The translations under genes and the position numbers were made by a program. Shown here piece by piece: positions 8,285 to 19,020 of a stretch of DNA of 64,000 nt (its first letter is position 1; each line of letters begins with the position of its first letter). Source of the DNA: Saccharopolyspora kobensis (GTDB lineage Bacteria; Actinomycetota; Actinomycetes; Mycobacteriales; Pseudonocardiaceae); NCBI RefSeq assembly GCF_900108315.1, contig NZ_FNVB01000007.1:310001-374000 (forward strand), read 5' to 3'. The notes below the pieces were generated by a model, which did no database searches, was not told where the DNA came from, and was given only the letters and a program-made list of their open reading frames with translations.

Positions 8285-9213
8285 CGCAGACGGCCACCAA
8301 ACCCACCGCAGCGCTGCCGGTGGCGACCAGGAAACCCATCGGCAAGTGGTCGCGCGAAGCGTGGCTGCGCCGCGCGCCGCTGATGCCCGCGCTGCTGTTC
8401 ACCATCCTGGTCACCCAGATCCCGTTCCTGCTGACGGTGTTCTACTCGTTCCAGTCCTGGAACCTGGTGCGCCCGGGCTCGCGCCACTTCGTCGGGCTGC
8501 GCAACTACATCGACGTGTTCGCCGACAGCCAGTTCCGCGGCGCGATGTTCAACACGGTGCTGCTGACGGTGGTGTGCGTGCTGGTGGCGATGCTGCTGGG
8601 CCTCGGCCTGGCGCTGCTGCTGGACCGGCAGTTCCTGGGTCGCGGCGTGGTGCGCACGCTGCTGATCACGCCGTTCCTCATCCTGCCCGCGGCCGGTGCG
8701 CTGCTGTGGAAGACGACCATGTTCGACCCGACCTACGGTCTGCTGAACTTCGCCTTCGGCACCAAGATCGACTGGTTGTCGCAGTTCCCGCTGGCCTCGG
8801 TGATGGCGCAGGTCGTCTGGCAGTGGACGCCGTTCATGATGCTGCTGATCCTGGCCGGGCTGCAGGCCCAGTCCAAGGAGGTGCTGGAGGCCGCGGCGGT
8901 CGACGGCGCGGGCCGGTGGCGCACGTTCGCCTCGATCACCCTGCCGCAGCTGGGCCGCTACCTGCAGCTGGCCGTGCTGCTCGGCGCGATCTACATCGTG
9001 AACAGCTTCGACGCGATCTACCTGATGACGCAGGGCGGCCCCGGCACCGCGAGCACGAACCTGCCGTTCTACATCTACCAGCGCGCCTTCGAGGGCTTCG
9101 ACGTCGGCCAGTCCTCGGCGATGGGCGTGATCGTGGTGGTGCTGACCCTGATCGTGGCGACTTTCGCGCTGCGCCTGATGTTCCGGACCTTCGGCGTTAG
9201 CGAGGTGCGATGA
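8281..9213 (+). CDS. ABC sugar permease, MalF-type subunit
   Basis: A 310-residue integral membrane permease that starts at an ATGA overlap with the binding-protein gene. About six transmembrane segments follow a charged cytosolic N-terminus. The ATPase-docking EAA loop is visible as EAAAVDGAGRWRTFASITLP, and the late QGGPGTASTNLPFYIYQ motif is typical of MalF/UgpA-like subunits. It would pair with the next permease. No ATPase gene is present in the operon. In actinomycetes one multitasking ATPase (MsiK) often serves several sugar importers. Confidence 0.9.
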   Translation: MTQTATKPTAALPVATRKPIGKWSREAWLRRAPLMPALLFTILVTQIPFLLTVFYSFQSWNLVRPGSRHFVGLRNYIDVFADSQFRGAMFNTVLLTVVCVLVAMLLGLGLALLLDRQFLGRGVVRTLLITPFLILPAAGALLWKTTMFDPTYGLLNFAFGTKIDWLSQFPLASVMAQVVWQWTPFMMLLILAGLQAQSKEVLEAAAVDGAGRWRTFASITLPQLGRYLQLAVLLGAIYIVNSFDAIYLMTQGGPGTASTNLPFYIYQRAFEGFDVGQSSAMGVIVVVLTLIVATFALRLMFRTFGVSEVR

Positions 9214-10034
9214 TGCGGACCGGCAACCCCATCGGCCGCTGGGCGCTGACCGCGCTGACCTGGCTGATCGCGATCCTGTTCGTGTTCCCGGTGCTGTGGA
9301 TGGTGCTCACCTCGTTCAAGCAGGAGAGCGACGCATACACCAATCCGCCGAAGGTGGTGTTCACCCCGACGCTGGACCAGTTCGCCGGCGTGCTGGAGCG
9401 CGGATTCCTGCCGTACCTGGCGAACTCGGCGTTCGTGACGGTGACCTCCACCCTGCTCGTGCTGCTGCTGGCGGTGCCCGCGGCGTACGTGCTGTCCATC
9501 TCCGCGGTGCCCGGAACCCGTGACGCCCTGGGCTTCTTCCTGTCGACGAAGATGCTGCCGATCGTCGCGGCGATCATCCCGCTGTACGTGATCTCGCAGA
9601 ACCTCAAGCTGCTGGACAACGTCTGGGCGCTGGTGGTCCTCTACACCGCGATGAACCTGCCGCTGGCGATCTGGATGATGCGCTCGTTCTTCCTGGAAGT
9701 TCCCAAGGAGATGGTGGAAGCGGGCCGCATCGACGGCGCCAAGCTGCCGACGCTGCTGTTCCGCGTGGTGCTCCCGGTGGTGGCCCCCGGCATCGCGGCC
9801 ACCGCGCTGATCTGCGTGATCTTCTCCTGGACGGAGTTCTTCTACGCGGTCAACCTGACGGCGGCGCAGGCGGGCACGGTGCCGGTCTTCCTGGTCGGCT
9901 TCATCACCAGCGAAGGCCTCTACTGGGCCCAGCTGAGCGCGGCGGCCTTCCTGGCCTCCCTCCCGGTGATGATCATCGGCTGGGCGGCCCAGAACCACCT
10001 CGTCCGCGGCCTCTCCATGGGCGCGGTGAAATAA
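9210..10034 (+). CDS. ABC sugar permease, MalG-type subunit
   Basis: A 274-residue permease overlapping the previous gene by four bases. About six membrane segments are seen. The EAA loop reads VEAGRIDGAKLPTLLFRVVLPVVAPG, and STKMLPIVAAIIPLY is characteristic of MalG/MtlG-type polyol permeases. It completes the importer membrane channel. It is the last gene of the operon and is followed within 20 bp by a strong hairpin terminator, so the missing ATPase is not downstream. Confidence 0.9.
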   Translation: MMRTGNPIGRWALTALTWLIAILFVFPVLWMVLTSFKQESDAYTNPPKVVFTPTLDQFAGVLERGFLPYLANSAFVTVTSTLLVLLLAVPAAYVLSISAVPGTRDALGFFLSTKMLPIVAAIIPLYVISQNLKLLDNVWALVVLYTAMNLPLAIWMMRSFFLEVPKEMVEAGRIDGAKLPTLLFRVVLPVVAPGIAATALICVIFSWTEFFYAVNLTAAQAGTVPVFLVGFITSEGLYWAQLSAAAFLASLPVMIIGWAAQNHLVRGLSMGAVK

Positions 10035-10049
10035 CCCGCCAACCCAACA

Positions 10050-10082
10050 GCGCCCGCCCGCCCCACCGGGCGGGCGCTTTTT
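10050..10082 (+). terminator. Rho-independent terminator after permease operon
   Basis: A perfect 11-bp stem (GCGCCCGCCCG / CGGGCGGGCGC) with a six-base loop is followed directly by TTTTT. It begins 16 bases after the stop of the last permease gene. Confidence 0.9.
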
Positions 10083-10227
10083 CGTCCTCACCCGAACAGC
10101 CGGGCTCGACAGCGCCGACGAACGCGCAAGCACGGCCATGGGCCGGCAGCACGGAGTTGTGCTCCAGTCGGCGACCCGATGACGCCGACCTGCTTCGTGA
10201 ACCGATCGACGGCGAGCAGGACCGGGC

Positions 10228-12156
10228 TCAGCCGCCGGTGTAGTTCTGGGGGCCGACGGTGCTGCGGGCTTCGCTGCCCGCCGACTGGAGGGCCGCGTCG
10301 CCGGAGTCGTCGCCTCTCAGGTCGATGTACTTGGACTGGGCGACGATCACGTAGCGGTGGTCCTGGCCGATGTACTGCCACTCGTCCGCGCCGTCCACGT
10401 CGCCGTCGCACACCCCCGCGCCGCGGCCGGAGTTCGGATCCCAGCAGCCCAGCTGCAGGTAGTCCATGGCGTCGAACTTCTCCTCCACAGCGGAGGCCGT
10501 GGCGTAGTCGGCGAACGGGAAGACCCAGACCGTGGTGATGATCTGCACGTCGTCGTCGACGAAGTTGGCCACCATCATCTGCGAGCAGCCGTTGTCGGTC
10601 AGCACCGAGCGGACCTCGTCGGACACCGAATCGGTGCATTCGTTGGTGGAACCGGCCTCGTAGGTGTGCCGCTTGCCGGTGTCGTCGGTGAAGTCGTCCG
10701 GCATGAACGCGTCCAGGGTGAACGGGGTCCGGTCGGTCGCGGCGTCGTCGAGCGACCCGCCGTTGGAGCTCGTCTCGGCCGTCGCGGAGGCGGAGGTCTC
10801 GGTCGGGTGGTCGTCCGACGTGGTGGTCGCGGACGACGGTGTCGGCGTGGCCTGGTGGGTGCTCGGTCCGGAACCGAGGTTGAGCACGACGATCACGATC
10901 AGCGCGACCAGCGTGGCACCGCCGAGCACCGAACCGAGAACGATGAGCCCGACCGGAGTCGTCCTGGCCGGTGGCACGTGCGGCGGGGGAGGCGCGGGCA
11001 GCTGCCCGGCCAGCGGGTGCGGCGGGGGGAACGTGTGCGGCGGTTGAGGCCCGGAGTGCGCGGGCGGTGGAAGCGTGGACGGCGGGTGCGGAGAGGGGAG
11101 TGTGGACGGTGGGTGCGGAGAGGGAAGCGTGGTCGGCGGGTGCGGCGAGGCGAGCGTGGGAGGCGGCAACGGCGCAGGCAGCGTGTCCGACGGGGGCGAG
11201 ACGACCGGCGCGGGTGCCGGGGCCGGTGCCAGGACCTGCCCGGCCAGCGGGTCGATCTTGGTCGCGGCGATGGTCGCCGTCCGGCGCTCGTCGATCATGC
11301 TGACGACCTCCGCGGGCAGCCAGCGAGTCCGGTCGCCGGTCATGTCGGCGAGGGAGTCGAGCAGCTGCTTGGCCGTCGGCCGGTCGACCGGGTCCTTGGC
11401 CAGGCAGGTGCTGATGATCCGGGCGAGCTCGCCCGGCAGCTGGTCGAGACCGGACAGATCGGGTGCTTCGTGCACGACGCGGTACAGGATCGCCTGCGAC
11501 TCGCCGCCGCTGAACGGCCCGCGACCGGTCGCGGCGAACACCAGCAGCGAGCCCAGGGCGAACACGTCGGCGGGCGCTCCGACCGGCTCGCCCTTGGCCT
11601 GCTCGGGCGACATGAACGCGGGTGTTCCGAAGACCTCCGCGGTGTGGGTCTCGTTCACCGCTCGCGCGATGCCGAAGTCGATCACCCGCGGGCCGTCCTC
11701 GGCCAGGATCACGTTGCTGGGCTTGAGATCGCGGTGCACCACCTCGCAGGCGTGGATGGCGTCGAGCCCCTCGGCCAAGCCGGCGCCGAGCGTGCTGAGC
11801 GCCGAAGGCGGCAGCGGCCCCTCCTGCTTCACGGCCTCGTGCAGCGTCGGACCGGGAATGTAGGAGGTGACCAGCCACGGCGCATCGGCGTCGGGATCGG
11901 CGTCGACCACCTGTGCGGTGTAGAAGCCCGACACGGCGCGAGCGGCGGTGACCTCCCGCGCGAACCTGCGCCGGAAGTCCGGATCGTCGCCGAGGTCCGC
12001 CCGGACCACCTTCACCGCGACCAGCCGCCCACCGCGCGACACGCCCAGGTACACCCGGCCCATCCCGCCGCGCCCCAGGCGGTTCAGCAGGCGGTACGAC
12101 CCCACCTCCTGCGGATCGTCCGGCAGCAGAGCACCCAGCAAGGACGGCCCCCTCAC
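10228..12156 (-). CDS. PknB-type Ser/Thr protein kinase, membrane-anchored
   Basis: A 642-residue transmembrane kinase. Residues 20-280 are the catalytic domain: glycine loop GRGGMGRVYLG, VAVK lysine at 49, HRDLKPSN (HRD at 141-143), DFG at 160-162, and an activation loop ending GTPAFMSPEQ. A proline-rich juxtamembrane region (about 315-410) contains tandem SPHPPSTLP-like repeats. One membrane helix (about 418-440, VGLIVLGSVLGGATLVALIVIV) leads to an acidic Ser/Thr-rich spacer and an external domain of about 170 residues with Cys residues, but no PASTA repeats. It is divergent from a GarA-like FHA protein, a known type of substrate for such kinases, so the pair may act together. Confidence 0.93.
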   Translation of the reverse strand: MRGPSLLGALLPDDPQEVGSYRLLNRLGRGGMGRVYLGVSRGGRLVAVKVVRADLGDDPDFRRRFAREVTAARAVSGFYTAQVVDADPDADAPWLVTSYIPGPTLHEAVKQEGPLPPSALSTLGAGLAEGLDAIHACEVVHRDLKPSNVILAEDGPRVIDFGIARAVNETHTAEVFGTPAFMSPEQAKGEPVGAPADVFALGSLLVFAATGRGPFSGGESQAILYRVVHEAPDLSGLDQLPGELARIISTCLAKDPVDRPTAKQLLDSLADMTGDRTRWLPAEVVSMIDERRTATIAATKIDPLAGQVLAPAPAPAPVVSPPSDTLPAPLPPPTLASPHPPTTLPSPHPPSTLPSPHPPSTLPPPAHSGPQPPHTFPPPHPLAGQLPAPPPPHVPPARTTPVGLIVLGSVLGGATLVALIVIVVLNLGSGPSTHQATPTPSSATTTSDDHPTETSASATAETSSNGGSLDDAATDRTPFTLDAFMPDDFTDDTGKRHTYEAGSTNECTDSVSDEVRSVLTDNGCSQMMVANFVDDDVQIITTVWVFPFADYATASAVEEKFDAMDYLQLGCWDPNSGRGAGVCDGDVDGADEWQYIGQDHRYVIVAQSKYIDLRGDDSGDAALQSAGSEARSTVGPQNYTGG

Positions 12157-12404
12157 AACGCATCACCCCGACGAGATCACCCGCGATCATGACACCCGAA
12201 AACTCCCGGCAACCGGGATTTCCGCAGATTGCCGGGGTCCGCTCGCTCCGCTCACCAGTGGTGACCGTCACGTCGGGTAGGTGGGGGACTTGGGACGAAG
12301 GTCCTGGCCACGGAGCGTGGTTGTTCGGCATGCTGGCTGTAGTCGCCCAGTCCTGGTCGGGGCAGTCCGGGCGATTTCCGTGCCTTTCTGCGAGGAGTAC
12401 GACC

Positions 12405-12830
12405 ATGGATGACACCCGGTTCCAGGCGTCCGAAACCACTGGTGTCGCGACGGCGGACCAGACGATGCGGACGCTGCTCGAGGCCGTGCCGGCCGCTCAG
12501 GTCGTCCCGGCGCCGCGCGATTCCGAGGAGTCCGTCGCGGGGCCCCGGCTGGTGATCAGCCGGGGGCCGGATGCGGGCACCGGCTTCGCGATCGGTGGCC
12601 CGAGCATCACGATCGGGCGAGATCGGGACTGCGACATCGTGGTGGAGGACATGACCGTGTCGCGGGTGCACGCCGAGCTGCGGCTGCGGGACGGCAAGTA
12701 CGTCGTGGTGGACGGCGGTTCGCTCAACGGGACCTACCTCAACCGGCAGCCGGTGGACATCGCCGAGCTGGTCGACGGTGACGAGATCTGGATCGGGCGG
12801 GTCCGCTTCACCTTCCGCAGCGGCGGCTGA
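12405..12830 (+). CDS. GarA/OdhI-like FHA protein
   Basis: A 141-residue cytosolic phosphothreonine-binding protein. The ATG at 12405 follows GAGGAG. Residues 10-12 read ETT, the position of the phosphorylatable Thr pair of GarA/OdhI. Residues 45-140 are an FHA domain with [19 protein letters not shown] and [14 protein letters not shown]. In GarA, N-terminal phosphorylation by PknB or PknG makes the FHA domain bind its own tail and releases 2-oxoglutarate-metabolising enzymes. Whether this copy does that is unknown. It stands next to a kinase gene and 25 bp before a DevR-like regulator, so it may link Ser/Thr phosphorylation to the two-component system. Confidence 0.85.
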   Translation: MDDTRFQASETTGVATADQTMRTLLEAVPAAQVVPAPRDSEESVAGPRLVISRGPDAGTGFAIGGPSITIGRDRDCDIVVEDMTVSRVHAELRLRDGKYVVVDGGSLNGTYLNRQPVDIAELVDGDEIWIGRVRFTFRSGG

Positions 12831-12855
12831 GGCCGCCCGCTCCTACAGTGGGGAC

Positions 12856-15292
<2,437 letters not shown>

Positions 15293-15356
15293 CCCCGGAA
15301 CGGCGCGCCGGATAATCGTTTTCGCCCGGATTGCTCGTCGTGGCAAGATCTCGCGT

Positions 15357-15878
15357 ATGTCCACATCGCGCGTCGACCTGCTGCGCTGGCAGTTCGACTT
15401 CACCTGGTCGTTGTTCGAGTTCCACCTCGCCGAGCTGGTGCCCGCCGACTTCCGCTGGGAACCGGCCGAGCACTGCTGGACGGTGCGGCGCGGCGCCCAC
15501 GGCTGGGAACCGGACTTCGCCGAGGTGGAACCCGATCCGATCCCGGTGCCCACCATCGCCTGGACCACCTGGCACATCGGCTGGTGGTGGTCGGTGACCC
15601 TGGACCACGTCCAGGGCAGGCCGCCGCGCGACCGCACCGATGTCGAGTGGCCGGGTGAGGACTCGGTCGTCGAGTGGTTGCGCGGGCTGCGCGCGGAGTG
15701 GTCGGCGGTGCTGGACCGGCTCACCGACGCGCAGCTGGACGCGCCCGCGCCGTTCCCGTGGCAGGACGACCCGGAAAAGACCGTGGCGCACATGCTGGCG
15801 TGGGTGAACGCCGAGCTGATGAAGAACGTCGCCGAGATCGGCCAGCTCCGCCTGCTGCGCGCCGCCGGCCGGCAGTGA
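15357..15878 (+). CDS. DinB-fold protein
   Basis: A 173-residue protein of the DinB/YfiT-like four-helix family. Conserved features are the N-terminal LLRWQFDFTWSLFEFHLAELV helix, a Trp-rich WTTWHIGWWW segment carrying one His of the usual metal site, and TVAHMLAWVNAELMKN with a second His. Family members are often metal-dependent thiol-transferases or have no known role. It follows the sensor kinase by 64 bp on the same strand and could be cotranscribed. No substrate is suggested. Confidence 0.7.
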   Translation: MSTSRVDLLRWQFDFTWSLFEFHLAELVPADFRWEPAEHCWTVRRGAHGWEPDFAEVEPDPIPVPTIAWTTWHIGWWWSVTLDHVQGRPPRDRTDVEWPGEDSVVEWLRGLRAEWSAVLDRLTDAQLDAPAPFPWQDDPEKTVAHMLAWVNAELMKNVAEIGQLRLLRAAGRQ

Positions 15879-15885
15879 CCGCGCC

Positions 15886-15972
15886 TCACCGCCACCTGGT
15901 CAGGCCGCGCAACGTCAACGCCACCGCGACGAACACCACGATCAACCCGACGGCCCACAGCAGGTCCGGCAT
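15886..15972 (-). CDS. Possible 28-aa single-span membrane peptide
   Basis: A short frame encodes MPDLLWAVGLIVVFVAVALTLRGLTRWR. One hydrophobic helix is capped by a basic end, with GGGAGG about eight bases before the ATG. Size and layout resemble KdpF-like accessory peptides, but no kdp genes are near. It may be a real small membrane peptide or chance. Confidence 0.4.
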   Translation of the reverse strand: MPDLLWAVGLIVVFVAVALTLRGLTRWR

Positions 15973-16122
15973 CGGTGCCGCCTCCCTCGCGAGTTCTCCT
16001 GCCGACACCTCCAGTACACGCCTGCGGAGCGGGCGCGGGAAGGTCGCCCGGCGGAATCCGCACGTCACCGGTGTCGATCGCGCCGCCGAAAATCCGTTGC
16101 CCTGATCGGTAACGTCGGTTCC

Positions 16123-17055
16123 ATGGACGGGACGGGCAGCACCGGCCGGGTGGCGGCGGAGGTTCTCGGCGAGCACGGGGTGGACCTCGGCGACGCCCGG
16201 CGCGGCACGGGCTGGACCAACCACACCTGGCTCGCCGACGAGCTCGTCATCCGCGTCGCGCCCGAGCCGGGTTCGGGCGACCTGCTCCGCGAGCTGAAGC
16301 TGGTCGAGCTGCTCCCGGCGGAGGTCGGATACCCGGCGATCGTCGACGCCGGCGTGCGCGACGGGCACGAGTGGGTGCTCAGCCGCCGCGTGGTGGGGGA
16401 GAACCTGGACGAGATCTGGCCGACGCTGGACGACGCGGCCAGATCTCGCGCGATCGAGCAGATGTGGGAGCGGGCCCGCCACGTCCACCGCGTCGACGTC
16501 GACGCGGCTGCCCCGCACGCCCGCAGCCGCTCCCCGTTCTTCCCGGACGACCCGGCGGAGGTCGATGCTTCGTTCGAGCGGATCGTCTCGGCCGGCATGC
16601 TCACCGAGCGCCAGACCAGCAGCCTCCAGCAGACGCTCGATCGGTTCTGGGCCGCGCTGCCGACGGCGCCGCGCGCCTTGAACCACGGCGACCTGTGCGC
16701 GCCGAACACGTTGTGGCACGGGGACTCGGTCGCGGCACTGCTGGACTTCGAGTTCGCCGTCATCGCGCCCACCGCGATCGACCTCAACGAGATGGTCAAG
16801 ATCGCCTTCGGACCGGGCGATGCCGCCGAGCGGGAGCCGCTGCAGGGCGCGGTGCGCGAGATCGCCGGGTCGGAGCTGGCCGCGGCGGGCGGGCCGGACG
16901 TGCTGCTCGGCTACTCGGTCATGCTCGAAACCTGGATGCTGGACCAGGATCTCGCCGCGGCGGAACCGGACTTGGACGACCGGGCCAACTCGACCGCGAT
17001 GCTCAGCGCCATCGCCCGGGGCGACGGCGGGTACTTCGCCCCGATCCTGTCCTGA
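16123..17055 (+). CDS. Aminoglycoside phosphotransferase-fold kinase
   Basis: A 310-residue APH/choline-kinase-fold protein. The N-lobe motif is NHTWLADELVIRVAPEPG, with Arg where APH enzymes usually have the ATP-contacting Lys. The catalytic Brenner motif is HGDLCAPNTLW (about residues 189-199) and the metal-binding motif is LLDFEFA (about 208-214). Family members phosphorylate aminoglycosides, macrolides, amino sugars or small alcohols. It stands alone, convergent with the M50 peptidase gene 10 bp away. Substrate unknown; antibiotic resistance is possible but unsupported. Confidence 0.8.
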   Translation: MDGTGSTGRVAAEVLGEHGVDLGDARRGTGWTNHTWLADELVIRVAPEPGSGDLLRELKLVELLPAEVGYPAIVDAGVRDGHEWVLSRRVVGENLDEIWPTLDDAARSRAIEQMWERARHVHRVDVDAAAPHARSRSPFFPDDPAEVDASFERIVSAGMLTERQTSSLQQTLDRFWAALPTAPRALNHGDLCAPNTLWHGDSVAALLDFEFAVIAPTAIDLNEMVKIAFGPGDAAEREPLQGAVREIAGSELAAAGGPDVLLGYSVMLETWMLDQDLAAAEPDLDDRANSTAMLSAIARGDGGYFAPILS

Positions 17056-17064
17056 GAACCGCGA

Positions 17065-18387
17065 TCAAGCGCGTGAGCGGCGGATGCGGCGGGTGAGGCC
17101 GCGCGCCAGGTTGTAGAGGACGAGCGTGATGCCCGCCCACGGCAGCACCAGCAGGAACATCCGCAGGACGCCGACCACGGCCGCCGCGGCGTCGCCCGCT
17201 CCGACCGCGCTGCCCACGCCGTCCCAGTGCGTGCCCAGCGCCTGCCAGACCACGGGCAGCACGTAGGGCGCGAGCACCAGGAACCCGATGAGCCAGTACG
17301 CCAGGCAAGGGATCACCAGCACCACCCAGGCGGTGATCACCCAGCGGACCCAGGGCTTGAGCTCGCGGACCCGCGGATGCGGCGGACGTCCCGGCAGCAT
17401 GCTGCGCAGGACCGGCCCCATCCGGTCGAACAGGTCGGGAACACCGACCAGATCGCTCAGGATGTAGTAGCCGTCCAACCGGATCGACGGCACGAACTGC
17501 CAGATCGTCGAGACCTGCCAGGCCACCAGCGACACGAGCAACCAGGGCAGGCCGGTCACCGCGAAGACGGCGATCATCACCAGCATGGCGAGCACGTTGA
17601 AGTAGACGCCGCCCAGGTCGGTGCGCAAGCGGCCGCCCCGGCTCAGCCGGTAGGAATCGGTGACGGTGCTGTACATCGCCGGCCACACCAGGTAGATCCC
17701 CACGCCCATCGCGCCCGGCCGCGCGCCGCCGTAGCGGCACGCCGCGACGTGCCCGCACTCGTGGAACATCCCGGAGAGCACGAGCACGCCCACCACCAGC
17801 AGGATCTGCTCCGGCCGGTCGACCAGTTCCCGCGCGCCCGCCAGCAGTTGCGCCACTCCTCCCTGGACGGCGAGCCAGATCTCGGCGGCGACGAAGGCCA
17901 GCAGCGCGAGGACGACGACCGGTGGCCAGAACAACGGCTGGAAGATCCGGGCGATGATCGCGACGACGTGCTCGGGAACCAGTGCGACGCGGAACTTCAG
18001 CGCCAGCAACCGATCCCGGCCCTTCGGCAGTGGCGCGGACTGGTCCGGTCCGGGCTCGGCGACGAGGATTCCCGCGCGGCGCAACCGGTTCTCGACGAGG
18101 TAGGCCACCTGTCCGGCGGTGATCTCGCGGCCCCATTCGGCGCTCAGACCGGCGGCCAGCTGCGCGTAGGTGCGCTGGCCGTCGAGCCCGCCCGCCACGA
18201 GGTAGAGCAGGTGGGAGAGCTGCAGGACCTGGCCGTCGACGCGGCGGACCAGGTAGGGCGGTTCGCGGTGGCCGGAGCCCTGGTACCGGCCGATCAACTC
18301 GGTGCCCGCGACCAGGGCGGGCACCACGAGCCGTGCGACGTCCTCGTCGGCCGCGGGCTCGCTGCGGTGCCCTTCTGCGACCATCAC
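17065..18387 (-). CDS. Membrane M50 metallopeptidase with N-terminal PqqD/RRE-like domain
   Basis: A 440-residue multi-span protein. Residues 45-110 look like a PqqD-type winged helix (VDGQVLQLSHLLYLVAGGLDG, then RTYAQLAAGL and AYLVENRLRRAGIL), the fold used as a RiPP recognition element. The membrane core carries HECGH at 209-213 (zinc ligands and catalytic Glu) and RLDGYYILSDL at 303-313, whose Asp would be the third ligand. This is the layout of YydH-type peptide zinc metalloproteases. Several further helices follow. It lies 66 bp downstream of a Gly-rich peptide gene on the same strand, so that peptide and its two homologues nearby are likely substrates. The family call is strong; the substrate is inferred. 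Confidence 0.85.
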   Translation of the reverse strand: MMVAEGHRSEPAADEDVARLVVPALVAGTELIGRYQGSGHREPPYLVRRVDGQVLQLSHLLYLVAGGLDGQRTYAQLAAGLSAEWGREITAGQVAYLVENRLRRAGILVAEPGPDQSAPLPKGRDRLLALKFRVALVPEHVVAIIARIFQPLFWPPVVVLALLAFVAAEIWLAVQGGVAQLLAGARELVDRPEQILLVVGVLVLSGMFHECGHVAACRYGGARPGAMGVGIYLVWPAMYSTVTDSYRLSRGGRLRTDLGGVYFNVLAMLVMIAVFAVTGLPWLLVSLVAWQVSTIWQFVPSIRLDGYYILSDLVGVPDLFDRMGPVLRSMLPGRPPHPRVRELKPWVRWVITAWVVLVIPCLAYWLIGFLVLAPYVLPVVWQALGTHWDGVGSAVGAGDAAAAVVGVLRMFLLVLPWAGITLVLYNLARGLTRRIRRSRA

Positions 18388-18453
18388 GACTCCTCGAAAG
18401 TGCCGACGGGGTGGTGCACCGAGCGATTCGGCGCACCACCAGGACAGCCGGGA

Positions 18454-18831
18454 TCAGCTCGGGTTGCCGCCGCCTTGGCCGCCGATGCCGTTGCCGCCGA
18501 TGCCATCGCCGCCGATGCCGTCGCCGCCATCGCCACCGTCGCCACCGTCGCCGCCGCTACCGCCGTCGCCGCCGTTGCCGCCGTTGCCGCCGCCTTGGCC
18601 GCCGCCGGTTCCGCCACCGGTACCGCCGTCACCGCCGGTGACGTCACCGGTGGTCGTGACGTCGTTGTCCCCGTAGGCCTCGACGTGGGTGTCCGGGTCG
18701 GGATCCAGGACCACGACGTCCGCGCCGTTCCACGGGAGCCAGAAGGTCGACATGACGGTGCGCGCGGGCAGGAACTCCACGCGCTGCATCTCGATCTCAT
18801 CGGGGCTCAGCGGTCCAGAGGTTCGTGGCAT
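18454..18831 (-). CDS. Gly-rich putative precursor peptide A1
   Basis: 125 residues from an ATG at 18831 preceded by AAGGAGC. The N-terminal half is leader-like: acidic, with EFLPARTVMST at residues 19-29, nearly identical to the two proteins at 20815 and 21203. A tail of about 65 residues follows, almost entirely Gly with Asp, Asn, Thr and Gln in GGX steps. It ends in repeated GDGIGG / GNGIGG units and NPS. There is no signal peptide and no Cys. It is upstream of, and probably cotranscribed with, the RRE-M50 peptidase. I read it as a ribosomal precursor cleaved in or after the leader. What is done to the tail is unknown. Confidence 0.8.
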   Translation of the reverse strand: MPRTSGPLSPDEIEMQRVEFLPARTVMSTFWLPWNGADVVVLDPDPDTHVEAYGDNDVTTTGDVTGGDGGTGGGTGGGQGGGNGGNGGDGGSGGDGGDGGDGGDGIGGDGIGGNGIGGQGGGNPS

Positions 18832-19020
18832 CAGGTGCTCCTTCGCAAACTCAGTGAATTCACCGGAAGAACCGGAACGAGGCCACCCCCTCGAAGAACG
18901 CGCTCCAGTGGCGCGTTCCTGGCACACGGGGCAGAACGTAGGAGCACCGGGCGTGCGGTGCACCTCGAATCACCCGCTCGGGTGCGCGATCTTCCGGGGT
19001 GGTCGTTCTCGGTCAGGACG

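Noticed and set aside
16123..17055. Aminoglycoside resistance gene
   Set aside because: The fold is clear, but the family has many substrates and nothing in the context points to an aminoglycoside.
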